This document shows positions 53,309 to 64,000 of a stretch of DNA of 64,000 nucleotides, piece by piece. Position 1 is the first letter of the stretch, and each line of letters begins with the position of its first letter. A program made the translations under genes and the position numbers. The notes beneath the pieces are model-generated. The model did no database searches. It saw nothing but the letters and a program-made list of their open reading frames with translations, and was not told the DNA's origin. The stretch comes from Struthidea cinerea (Eukaryota > Chordata > Aves > Passeriformes > Corcoracidae): assembly GCA_013397865.1 (NCBI GenBank), contig VZTI01001819.1, forward strand, positions 558,001 to 622,000. The letters are read 5' to 3'.

Positions 53309-53326
53309 CATTACATATATGTAATG
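53309..53326. repeat. 18-bp perfect palindrome
   Basis: CATTACATATATGTAATG equals its own reverse complement. It is the longest perfect palindrome noticed in the window. Confidence 0.85.
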
Positions 53327-54839
53327 CAAGTTCCTTTTAACAACTTTACTACTTTCCATAATTAAAATAAAATAAAGCAGAAAAGGAATACATTCGTTTT
53401 CCTGCCAGAGTTGCATTTATCCCTAAGCACTTCGAGCAAGGCACAGCGATGCACAATATGTTGCACAGTAATTCTGCCTGAGTAAAGCTCCTGATATTAA
53501 AGAATAACCACGCATCCAAGAGACAGTCAGCCTTAGGCACAGACAGATTGACACAGCGTGGTGCAACATTTTTGTCCAAAATCTGGAAATGTCTGTTTGT
53601 GAAACTTTGGCAAGAGTAAGTCTGCACCATATGCATCTCCTTGTAAGTTTAATTGTCTGAATACAAGCTATTAGTCTACCTTCGGGAGTTACTTTTCTTA
53701 ACATCTTCCTCCTTCATTTGCAGTATTATGGCTAAATGGATATTATTAAGTCAAATACATAACAGGCAATCCACGGTAGTTTGAGGCTTTTGACCAAGCC
53801 TGAAGCCAGAGCTAATGAATAAGATCAATCAATCAATAAGTGTTTGGTTCTAAACCATATTGGTATTCCACAGGCAGAATTGCTTAAGGCAGAGGTTCCT
53901 TTAGCGTGAACCACAGCTCTCCAACATCTTGATCTCCTGCCATCACTGCACCGTAGCGCAGACCTCCTTCACTTGTATTCCTCCTTGCTATCTCTTCGCA
54001 CTAGTAAATATTGGAGTTATGCTTGATTAAAAAGGGATATTTTAAAAAAACTACTAAAAAGTTGCACTAAAAAACAGTGGTCAGTCCCACTGAAACTGCA
54101 GAACAGATCTGCAGCAAAATCCAAGATTTCTTAGAAGAATTTGAATGTTGCTTACCTAGTGAGTAGCAATAATCAAAAGAGCCTTATATAGATAAATCAA
54201 GATATCTACAAAGAAAAGGCATTTACTGAAAATAGGCACAATGTATTTTACATTTTCACCTTGCATTTCAGTGCCACAGCATAAGGAATCACTGTGAATA
54301 GCACGGTGATGGCTTCTTTAGAAGGCATATCTGTATGCCTGCTAAAAAGGATGAGCACTCCATACTATGTCCTGTGTGAGTCTCTGCAGATAATTTAACT
54401 GTATTACAAACTGCACAGACTATACATATCACTTGCATGTATTGTCTACATTATTGTCATCAGAATAGTCCCAAGATAACAGAATTGCATTTTTTATTGG
54501 TGTCTAACTTCCTTTTGATAGTATACAATTTTCTTGGATATTTACTTTGGGCTTAGTTTCATAAAAATCATCATTTAAATAAGCTCACTGTTCATTCTCA
54601 CATATCTATGAGGCTACACGAAGCTACACGTAAACTTTGTGGACTTACACTGGTGCTACTGCCAGAAGACATCCGAAAAACACACAGCTGCATAGTCCTA
54701 CCATTGCCGTGGGACCTCTTTGAAGATGTGAGCCAATATGTTCTCTGTATGTGCACTGTACAGGAAGGAATCTGGCATTGCTATCAAGTTGAAGTCAAAG
54801 TAACATGAAAGGAATGTAATCTACACCAATATGTAGAGG

Positions 54840-55160
54840 AGCAATCCACATTCAAGGACATGGTCGAACCTCGACTTGCAGAGGAGCCGTGATGCCTGGT
54901 GCTCCCTTCCAAGGGGAACTCCTGGAGGACAAGATGCCATGCAGTGCCATGCAAGCAGTTGCACCAGCTGTCTGCCAGCGAGGCATTTCTCCTCAGCCTG
55001 AAAGGTGCTCTCTATGAGCAACAGGGCCTGATCCCCTCACTTAGCACTAAGGGAAGATTCCCTCTTGGTGGGCTGAGATGAGGGCACAGGGACACACAGC
55101 CTGCTCTGCTGCCCATTTGCTCTGATTTCTGCTGTGCTGGGTGCTGTACAACCTCTCATG
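54840..55160. other. GC-elevated unique segment
   Basis: Visibly richer in G and C than its surroundings, with some CpG. Chance frames of 60-66 codons cover it on both strands, but no splice-flanked exon or known protein could be recognised. Confidence 0.4.
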
Positions 55161-55730
55161 GGCTGGATCATATCAAAAATGGACAAAAAGAAAGCATGAA
55201 TCTTATTGCTTCTACAAATACATTTTCCCCCACATTTAAATGTTTTTGAAATAGTTGATCCACACTTTAAAACTTGATGACTTTTCTCTACAGTAATACT
55301 TTAAAAAGCATTTACATTAACTGAAACACTATGAAATTTATCAATATATAGATATTTTGGAATACTTCACAAGAAACTGAGTTTCCTCCCCTGTCAATTT
55401 TCATTGACACTTTTAAATATAAGTGTCATACAGTCTCCAAAAGACACAGAATAAAATAGATTAGGTTTTAAACAGAAGAAATTTGGCACAACTTTGAAAT
55501 TTCAGATCAAGGTGTCATTTTAAGCAGGTCTGCCCTACACTCCATCCCTCTCATGAGAAAAGGCAGGATGCCACTGTCCAAAAGCTTACGTGATTTAATT
55601 TTCTTGTGGCTCCCCTACACATCATACCTGCACCCCATCCATATGATCCGGGGCTTTGTAAACTGCTGCTCCATACATAATCAGATAAATTACGAACTTT
55701 CTGTTTTAAACATTGTAAGGAAAAAAGCAC
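55161..55730. other. Unique AT-rich DNA before the LTR
   Basis: No gene or repeat recognised. A 136-codon plus frame that starts at 55553 runs from here into the LTR (ending 55963); it crosses the repeat boundary and is not a gene. Confidence 0.5.
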
Positions 55731-55740
55731 TGTACAGGGT

Positions 55741-55860
55741 GCGGGTGCCCAGGCCCCGGCAGCAGCCGGGCTCCGTGAGGGGAGGCCGGGCGGCCCCAGC
55801 CGGACACAGCCGGTTCCAGCCGGATCCAACCACCCAGCGCAGGGCGCACCTCAGGGACAG
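55741..55860. promoter_or_regulatory. Short CpG-rich block in the LTR 5' part
   Basis: A dense cluster of CpG and G/C runs, including three AGCCGG units in a near-tandem array (about 55798, 55808 and 55818). It is the only strongly CpG-rich stretch noticed in the window. It may be LTR promoter sequence or host DNA next to the LTR; the LTR boundary is not certain enough to decide. Confidence 0.5.
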
Positions 55861-56311
55861 CATGCGTAAGGAAGGACAAAAACGCTGCACAGAAGGTGGT
55901 GAGGAGAAAATTGGTGAGATAAGCCTTCAAAAAACCCCCAAACTAATGCTGTGGGCACGGTGAGAGCAGAGAGGAGGAGGTGCTCCAGGCAGCAAAGCAG
56001 AAATTCCCCAGCAGCCCGTGGAGAGGACCGTGGTGGAGCAGCCACACTGCAGCCTGTGAAGACCCCACGCACAGACAGGTTGGTCATGAAGGGTTACAGC
56101 CCACAGAAGGACACATCAGGGAAGATGTGTGTTGAGGAGCAGCAGAGATGAGCTTTTATAGATGGGCCCCAACCCCTATTCCCCATCGCCTGGGGTGGCA
56201 GAGGCCAAGGAGTCAGGTATAAAGGAGTAAAGTTGAGCCTGGGAAAAAGGAGAGGGCAGGGGAAAGGAGTTGTTTTCATTTCCTTTGTTTCTCAAACCTA
56301 TTTTAAATAGG

Positions 56312-56317
56312 CAATAA
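56312..56317 (+). promoter_or_regulatory. LTR polyadenylation signal
   Basis: AATAAA within GGCAATAAATGAA, at the expected place upstream of the U5-type stretch. It sets the LTR orientation as plus. Confidence 0.6.
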
Positions 56318-56496
56318 ATGAAGTTAAATACCCCAGGCTGAGTTTGTTTTTCCCATGATGGCAACTGGTGACCTCCCTGTTTTTATCTCATTCCATAAAC
56401 CATTTCACCTTATTTCCTACCCCATCCTGCTGAAGCAAGGGAATGAGAGAGTGGCTAGGTGGGGGTCTGGCAGCTGACCAAGGTCAACCCAGCACA

Positions 56497-59400
56497 GGGA
56501 CTGGAATAAGAAATACACACTCTTCCGGAAACTAAATCATCACATCAAATATTTTGTTAATGACATAAAAAGCACTGCTTTAAGTCAATACAGAAATAAA
56601 TCACAGTTGCAAAGGTTTGTATTTATGGCTAACATTAGAGGTTAACAGATGAATGTTTAGCAGTTTTTTTTTAACAACAATATTCAAAAGAATTATTAAA
56701 TAGTCCAGTGCTGCTTCTTTTTCTTTCTGCAGGCTGAAAACAGGGAAAGCCTTCATCTGCTTGAGGTTATCTAGAAAAGGATAGAGAAAAGGATTCCAAC
56801 ACTTTGCCTAGACAACTTATTTCAGTATTGGAAGAGGCATGTTCAACCCCTGCAGTACATCAGTGGCAAGTGAAAGAGCTCCATGAGCGGAGTACATGGC
56901 AAACAGGCCATTGTATGTGAATAAGCAATCTAGTCTAAGCTAACTTAGGGAAATCAAATCAACTCTCCAGACTAAGGTTTAGCTACAGAGATGTAAACTT
57001 GGAATAATTTAAACTAGTGCCTTAGCAGTTCAAAAGATAATCTGCTTCATATGAATGCTAAATCACTAACTCCTTCAACAGCCTAGATCTCATATTTTAC
57101 GAGAACATTATATATAAACATGTTCTTATTAATCTATATGAATGAAAATAAGGATCTTTCAACTCTCAGTTCAGATTTACGGTAAGTTCTTGGGCAAGGA
57201 GCTTACTTTTCTTTCCTTCCTCAAAAGCTTATGCTGTTTATATTTTCCTACCACAATAGACCTGTCCAATATCTTTTATTCTTTTCAAATACTGGGCTCT
57301 TCAATTAATGTTGCCAATACCAGTGAAAGACCACTTTTTGGTTTATTCTTGTTTTAACAGAGAGAGAATAAAGCTATAAAAAAGTCCTCAGAAAAAGTCT
57401 CCAGCTGATGCAAGATGGCTATAATTCTGATTTATCCAGGTCTCTTTTGATGCATAAAATATGTGAGGAAAACCAATTCAATTTTGGAGCATGTATTTTA
57501 AAATTTTAACTGAGCATTCTCATTAATGTTGTGTGTAGCCTGGTTTTGAACTTTTGAAAAAAAGCTAACAGGTTCTCTTGGCATCTTAGTTTACCCCATA
57601 ACCTCATTAATAGAATTTTTAATAGATACTTTTCGCAAGTCAGTAGGAGCCAAGGCTTTAGTATTAACTGGCAATGGGTTGAGGAGAAAGAACCATGTTT
57701 ATGTCTTCTAGGTGGACATCTGGGTAATTTTACATCCAGTTTTGTCTACTAGTAAGTATCCTGTTGATTTGACTAAGACGACCTATATACTTTTGCTAAA
57801 AACAAATGAAAATCACACAAACTTAATTTTGAAACCAACCCGTACAATACTCAGTTGGATGTCTGAGTCTATTGATTTTGTAGGTTTAGGAAAGGTTTGG
57901 TAGATCCCTACTTCCCTTTACTTGGGCACAATTTTATTTTATATCTCTCTTATCATATACAACTTCTCTGTAAAAGTGTCCTTCATTTAAAGGGAACAGC
58001 TGCTAGCACAGTAATCACAGTGTCCCCTCCTGTGTTGGAAACCGTAGCTCAGAATCCTGTTCTCAATTCTTACTTTTCTGTTCATGACACATCACAGCTG
58101 TGTGAATAAGACCACTTAAATTTAAGGATAAAAACATTAATTTAAATTCTTTTATTTGGAGGAATCTCTATTACTCAGTATCCAATATGGTCTTGATCTG
58201 TGCACAGATTTCAATGTCTCTGAAAAAATTTCAACCACATCAGCTTTGTCTGAATTCCCATGGAGCAGGGGCACAGGTGCCATACATACGTGACCAGAAA
58301 CTGTGCAGTCCTCCAGCCTGAAATTCCACAAAAATCTCATCTTTTCATAACCAGCTGACTACCCCTAATTGGATTCTTAATGGCGCACTACCTGGAATTC
58401 AGATGTGGCCTCTTTTGATTTCAGAGTAACCCATTAGAACACAGACAGTTAAACTGACTTGTAACGACCATTTAACATGAGTGAATACTCTAAAAAGCAA
58501 AAAATTATATTACTTCACCCTTAGGGGGTAGGGAGAAAAAGATTCGTATTGTATTCAGAAAATTGGTGCTGCTAAAAGAAAAAAAAACAGCTGATTGCCT
58601 CATATCTAACTGTTAATAGAATTTGGAACTGAAATCGGTAAAATAGAAATTGTGCCATTAAATTAGCTTTAAAACAATAGTCTTTTGAAATACAGTTTTA
58701 GATATTTGAGTTAATTTCCAGGCCTGTGTGCTACCTGTGCATAGGATTTCTCCTCCTTTCTTCTGATGCAAATGTAGTAGGGCACATGCAGCACCTTTCA
58801 GGCTAGCTGGCTTTCTCAACGCTTCAAAACTAAAATGAAATTAAGTGTAGAACGTGTTAAAGAGTTGCTCTTTCAAGAACTTCCTTACAATTGTCTTAAG
58901 CCAAATCCCACCAGCTGCAGTGTCTTCAATATATTTTCAGTTTCAAAACCTTAATTTTTGGAAGCTAATTCAAATCTGCATTCTTTATTAGGTCTTTGAG
59001 TCTGCCCATACTTGACTTGCTGTAATTTTATGTCTTAAATCTAAAGAAATGGAAAATACACTTGAATAAGAGATTGGAAAGTGAGCATATTAGTGGCCAG
59101 GTTCCCTGAGTGCCTTCCCTGATTTCTGCATACAGTCATTTTCACTGGACTTCTTCAGAGTCTCAGCAAATTGACAGAAGAGAATCAATGGAAATGTCTG
59201 CCCTTCTGTGAGGGTGATTTCCCCTTCCTCAGCATAGAAAGAAACATGTATGAACACCATCAGATGTAATTTCTATCAATTTATGTCAGAGTGCTTTCCA
59301 AATATAACAAAGGGGCAACTTCTGCACTTTTATCTCAAAGAACACAGCCTTCTGCTACCTGGCAAAGTATTGCCGTCCATATTATACAGAGTATAATACA

Positions 59401-60179
59401 GATGGCAATTTCCTTATAATGACTTATAAGGAAACTGTATGACCTACTAACAACCAAAAAAGTTTTAAGCATAGTCACATCTTCAGCCTTCACTGAGGTG
59501 CCTGAAACACTTATCCTGCTCTTTTTTTCCCAAATACCTGCGTAATTTATCATTTTATTATTGCTGCTAATAGTACGATCACATAAGTGAAATAAAAATA
59601 TCTGAATCAAAGGGATTCATCTGGCAAAAAGCCAAAATGACTGTTTTGCTACTTTTCTGAAAAACCATGTATTGGTCCCACAGGGGCTGGCTTGAAAAGC
59701 AGTGGCATTGCATGAAACAGTGAAGACTGAAGTATTTATGAGCCAGCTATATTGCAACCCTGTGTGAGAGTTTGGGAGATGCTGTTAATTATTCACCTAT
59801 AAATTAAGAGTGGAAATTTTAGAATTACTAGTCAACAGTTTTATTCACTTCAGAATCCCATCACTATACAATCATTATTAGTCAAAAATCCATCTTTCAC
59901 TGATTTTTTTATTTAAAATGTAATCAGTCATTGAAAAGGCCTAACTGAGAATTGTGTACCCACATTTAAATTTGTTAGAACCAGAATTTGGACCACTATA
60001 GGTCTGTCATTGGAGCTCCAGGCTTGGGCACTGATTGTACTGCGTGTGTGGCCATGGAGCAGGACAACAAGCTGAGTGAGGAAAGGCACCAGGAGGTCCT
60101 TAGGGTGCTCCCTGGCTGTTGTGGCTTGTGCTATCTGGCAGCATCTCAGGGGGCACACACTGCTCTTTGTATCTCTCTT
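56497..60179. other. Unique AT-rich non-coding DNA
   Basis: No retroviral internal sequence follows the LTR, and no gene or repeat family was recognised. Open frames up to 106 codons near 59928-60308 occur on both strands over the same bases and have no recognisable domain. Confidence 0.5.
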
Positions 60180-60234
60180 CTGAGAGAGCGTGTGTGTGGC
60201 TCTGTGTATGTGTGTATATGTCTGTGTTCTTATG
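60180..60234. repeat. TG-rich low-complexity tract
   Basis: Irregular GTGTGTG, TCTGTGTATGTG and TGTATATGTCTGTG units, a degraded (TG)n microsatellite. Confidence 0.85.
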
Positions 60235-63200
60235 GACAAATGCCTGCCCCTGCTCACACATTACAGCATTCCTGGGTGAGAACAGGTACGGGAGACATGA
60301 GATCCTAGGAGAACAAGAGAAATCAGAAGCAAATCTCAGGATTACATTGTTATAAATATATACCTGTTCTTGTTTACTGAAACACAGATGTATCCATAAA
60401 GCCCCATGCTCAGATCAGACACAAGGGGTTTAATTCAAAGCAGTAAGTGTCTAGATAGGAAATCTAGGGAATTCTGTCTGGGATGCATGGGAATGATAAG
60501 AAGCAGGCATTCACTGCACAACAGGCACATAAGGGATCCATCAAAGTAGTACCACAGCTAGCTTCAAGGGACACCAAACACCAAAGGCTGTGCTGCTGTG
60601 GACAGTCCCAGGAAGGTCCCAGGTTCGAAAGCAGTTCAAATTCATACATGTTTTCACCTCGAATGGACCCAACATTTAGATGCTTGTTAATATTTCTTTG
60701 GATGTAGATCTGATTTAAGAGGTTCTTATTGGAAGTTAGTTTTACTCCTAGTTCCAGATTTTTTTCCTAGATCAGCCTAGCTATCATCTGGTGTGCTTTA
60801 AAATGGAACTGGGGAACGGAACATGCAAATAAAATGGAACTACACACGCACAGAAGAAAAAGAATATAACTTATAAAAAGGCCTGTTCAGCTTGTCTCTG
60901 TGTGTTTTTGCAAAAAGAATGTCTTGTCAAAGCCATGGTTTGGAGTGTGGCCACAGAAAAAGCCAAGTCAGCACAAACAGGCGTAGTTTGGGCACAGAGT
61001 GGGAAGGAACAAGTGTCTGTGGCAGGATGTGAACCTCTTCAGATGAATCGGCTAAAGGGATAATGAAATGGTACCACAACTTCAATATGTGGCAGTGTGG
61101 TTAAAATATGGAGAGATAAATGCTTAGATGGCAGTTCAGAGCAATAGCCCAAATTAATTGTCTAATTGTAAGGTATAATTTAAGCTTTAACTAAGTCTGT
61201 GAAAATGTATGGAGACTACATATTTATGAGAAAGATTCCATTGACTTCATATAATCAATAAAATCAAGATTCCCTATGAGATTCAGCTATTTAGCCTGCC
61301 ACTCTTTATGACACTACAGTATTATTCCTCTTGGTTTAAGATGTTTTCTCCTTTCAGCTTCTATTATGGCCGCACAAATGGGAAGAAGCCAAATGATTGC
61401 ACTGAGGAAACAATGAGGCTGAATAGATACAAAATTCTGTCAAACACACAGGGTGAACAGAAAAAATATGTTTTTAATTTCTTTTAGTTCTTGCCTGTTA
61501 CTTCTATCAGCAGTTGGACAGAGGGAAGGGAAATAAATCAGATGCAAGAATAATTGTCCAGATGACAACACCCCACTTAAAGAGCCACTGATAAAACTTA
61601 CAGGGCCAAAAATGCATGAAAAAAATGGGACAAAAAATTCATTTCTGCAGAAATGTATAAAATAGCTCCTGAGTTCTGTGCCCTCTCCCAGCCATGCTGG
61701 TGATATGAATGGTTAGGGATGTGAGGTTTTGGGGGAGTTTAACCTAGGCCTTTTCTCTAGGAGAGCCAGCACAAAGACAAGCTTTCTAAGAATAAATACC
61801 TCCCAGGTGCCTGATTCCGTTAAAAACAAGAACATCTGAACTGGGCCCACTCCTCAAAGCAATGCCGAACTCACTTCCCCCTCCAACCCCGCAGCAAAAT
61901 TTCTGTGGGAGATGAACTACCTCCGTTTGGGTTTCCTTGTCATCACATAGAGAGGAGCAGCCACAGTGAGGGAGTGTGACTGTGACTGTGTGCTGAAGTA
62001 ACATCTGATCACCAACACCTGCTTTCCTTTTAGATCCTGGCATTCGAAGTGCAGGTCCCCAGTGGGGTCCTGGCAGCAGGTGCTACATAGTGCTACCTGC
62101 CGGCAGGCTACTCCCTGGCAGCACAGCCTGGGGAGCACAGCACCTGGCTGCCCTAAGCCACACGCTCACCAGCCATGCTGCTATCATTTGTGCCGTACTG
62201 CTGGAATATTTTATCTTGACGTGTCTGGCCTGCCCTTGCCCCTCCTCTCTCTGTGGGTAAAGTACACAAGGTCTAGAAGTCCTCTTCCTCTTCATGAACT
62301 GCTGTGAGATTTCTGCCTGCAGGAATAGCACCTGGATCTCACAAACAAAAAGCAGGCTGATATTTTCTGGCCTCTATTACTAAATGGTGCATTGCCCTTA
62401 TCATGATCCTAGTTAAGCCAGTAAGTGTTTTGCCATCAGCTTCAGCAGAAGCATATTCAAGCCCTAGAAACCAAGGATTTGATGATGGTAGGTCACCTAG
62501 AAAATGAACTGAAAATTTTAAAGGATGTTGTTGCTCTTGTATCAAATATCAGATAAAGTGCTTAGAACTGAGGGGACAGACAACAGATTACTATACAGAT
62601 CAGCCAAAACTTGAACATAGTGACAAAGAATGCATTTTCTCAAGAGATCATGGAAACGTGTCATCCCTAACTGATATTTCTGCTGTGGATCTCTTCCTCT
62701 CTTTCGTTTGACGGGCAATGGTCACCTTTAAATCTTTGACTCTTATACTGCAAGTAATTATTGCTACCACAAATGCTGCAGTAGCATTTATTATTTGCCT
62801 GCCACTTCTCTGAAGATGTTAATAGCAACTAAGATGCAGTTTCACTTTCCTTCAGAAAAAGAAATCTATGAATTACTATGTGGTTTTCTCTGTATATCAC
62901 TGAATGCTCTACTGTGCGGGTTGTCTGACAGTAACAGACTTGTTACCCTATTTGTACCTTGGTAATGCTAAGAGGAATTAATAGCTTGCTGAGCAGAACT
63001 ACTTTGCTGCTTTCTGTATGCTTTGCTGGCATTCATACTGTCCTGTACAATTTTCAGGCTTTAATATCAATTTTGCAAGTGTATCTGTCAAAACCAATTA
63101 AATTCTACAACAGGTATAATTTGTATTGTACCAATCTATGCAAATCTTTCATTGTTGCAGGTATGAATATTTTATATTACGCAATGAGAAACTAAAAGGA

Positions 63201-64000
63201 ATTCAATTTAATTTAGCCAAGGGGTCTCCAGTCAAGGATGTGTGGTTTTGTATGTACTCCAGCCCTTTTCACTGTTTTTGAGCAGAATTCTTAAAGTATA
63301 TATAAAAAGAAAAAATGTAATGCCTGTTGTATTCAAAGAAAATGAAGCTGGCACTTACGGACCCTGTGCTGTAGTAAACGCTTATCAGTGAACAGAACTT
63401 TTTTCTTTTAAATCAGTGCAAAATCCATCTAATTTCCCTTACTACTCTAGAATAATTTATTAGGATTTTATTTTTGATAGCAATGTGGATCCCATAGTCT
63501 TTCCTTTATGTTCAGACTTAGCTCTCTTCATATTCACATCAGAGACATCTATCTGGTCTCATTTGTACTACACTCATGAAACTTGAATGTACAGATGTCC
63601 AGTTATTTGTGATTTTCCTTGATGAACTCCAGCACAAATTCAAGCTTTTCTCCTTGAAACCAGAACCAAATTATTAACTACATAAATTTATTGCAATGAC
63701 AAAAGCAAAAAATTAAATATCTAAGATGAAAAATCCCAAGTATATAGATCAAAAAGTTGTCAGAAAAATATGGCTGAGATTTCTAACATGTTGGCAATAA
63801 TACCAGAAATAATAAGTAAAATTTATGGAGCATAACTAACATGACGTAATCTATGCTACAGAGTTCTATGACTCCTCCATATAAAATTTAAAAACTTATT
63901 CAATAAAGCACAAGTGAAACATTGTATGCTCTGTGCTATGGTCATTTCTCCTTCAGTATATTTTTTTTTTTATTTTAAGAACTGTATATACTGTTTTAAA
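60235..64000. other. Unique non-coding DNA to the window end
   Basis: No exon, RNA gene or clear transposon recognised. The stretch 62040-62330 is somewhat GC-richer, with chance frames on both strands. A T13 run lies at 63960-63973. The rest is AT-rich. Confidence 0.5.

Larger units (their letters stand above)
46131..54839. other. About 8.7 kb of unique AT-rich non-coding DNA
   Basis: No gene or clear transposon recognised. Two palindromes (52270-52285, 53309-53326) and an AT microsatellite (53010-53052) are listed separately. The ends of the ancient CR1 may reach into the first few hundred bases. Open frames up to 99 codons (52427-52726, 53349-53636) have no recognisable domain. Confidence 0.5.
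55731..56496 (+). mobile_element. Solo LTR of an avian endogenous retrovirus (CpG-rich type)
   Basis: This follows the layout of a common avian LTR. A CpG-rich 5' part comes first. Next is GAGGTGCTCCAGGCAG and a U3 with quasi-repeats of about 40-46 bp built on CAGCCCGTGGAGAGGACC (near 56012, 56050 and 56096). Then come 'CCCCAACCCCTATTCCCCAT', 'GTAAAGTTGAGCCTGGGAAA', GGCAATAAAT with the polyadenylation signal, and 'GCTGAGTTTGTTTTTCCCAT'. The 3' end is AAGGTCAACCCAGCACA at 56496. No primer-binding site or internal retroviral genes follow, so it is solo. TGTACAGG at 55731 is the best 5' end, but this is uncertain and no target-site duplication was seen. The U3 is shorter than other copies I recall, so some repeat units may be lost. 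Confidence 0.85.

Noticed and set aside
53349..53704. Two overlapping minus-strand frames of 93-95 codons, possibly an old transposon
   Set aside because: The two frames overlap out of phase and neither shows a known motif; no terminal repeats were found.
55553..55963. 136-codon plus-strand open frame, the longest in the window
   Set aside because: It runs from unique DNA into the LTR and its CpG-rich block; the Arg/Pro/Gly-rich middle is a product of composition, and overlapping frames exist on the other strand.
60622..60628. GGTTCGA, resembling a tRNA B box
   Set aside because: It is followed by AAGC rather than NNCC, and no A box or cloverleaf stems were found around it.
60870..60881. 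CTTATAAAAAGG, resembling a TATA box
   Set aside because: No promoter context, LTR ends or downstream gene; such words are common in AT-rich DNA.
62077..62100. GCAGGT...ACCTGC hairpin in a GC-richer segment
   Set aside because: Six-base stem with a 13-nt loop is well within chance and has no gene beside it.

Overview
The window looks like non-coding nuclear DNA from a bird. The main evidence is its repeats: several CR1 (chicken repeat 1) LINE fragments with the avian ATTCTATG-type 3' tails, and two solo LTRs of avian endogenous-retrovirus type. The rest is AT-rich unique sequence with short simple repeats. I found no intact protein-coding gene, no convincing exon, no tRNA or rRNA, no CRISPR array and nothing bacterial. 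Long open frames are absent, and the 60-136 codon frames present are either chance frames or broken CR1 reverse transcriptase (ORF2) pieces. The layout fits an intergenic gene desert or the inside of a very large intron; the sequence alone cannot tell these apart.

Layout. 1-1300 is unique AT-rich DNA. 1301-3080 is the largest element, a minus-strand CR1 whose ORF2 is frameshifted and internally deleted, with a second CR1 3' tail and a ~115-bp non-CR1 spacer on its 3' side. 4919-5064 is a diverged two-unit 73-bp tandem repeat, followed by a TTGG/TTTG microsatellite. About 8314-8674 is a solo LTR on the plus strand. 18659-19560 is a second minus-strand CR1 that carries the same extra 3' segment as the first copy. 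32299-32592 is a third, short minus-strand CR1 3' end. 38847-39105 and 40604-40690 are plus-strand CR1 3' ends of different age. 45900-46130 is a very old CR1 ORF2 relic in which the palm motifs can still be read. About 55731-56496 is a second plus-strand solo LTR with a CpG-rich 5' part. The remainder to 64000 is unique DNA with simple repeats.

No genes work together here, and the biology is a record of transposable elements. The most informative observation is that the CR1 copies at 1301 and 18659 share a ~115-125 bp non-CR1 segment beyond their 3' tails. In the first copy this segment is capped by another CR1 tail, which suggests CR1 3' transduction (read-through priming from a downstream CR1 tail), a composite CR1 subfamily, or a segmental duplication. 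I did not find a clearly new biological system.
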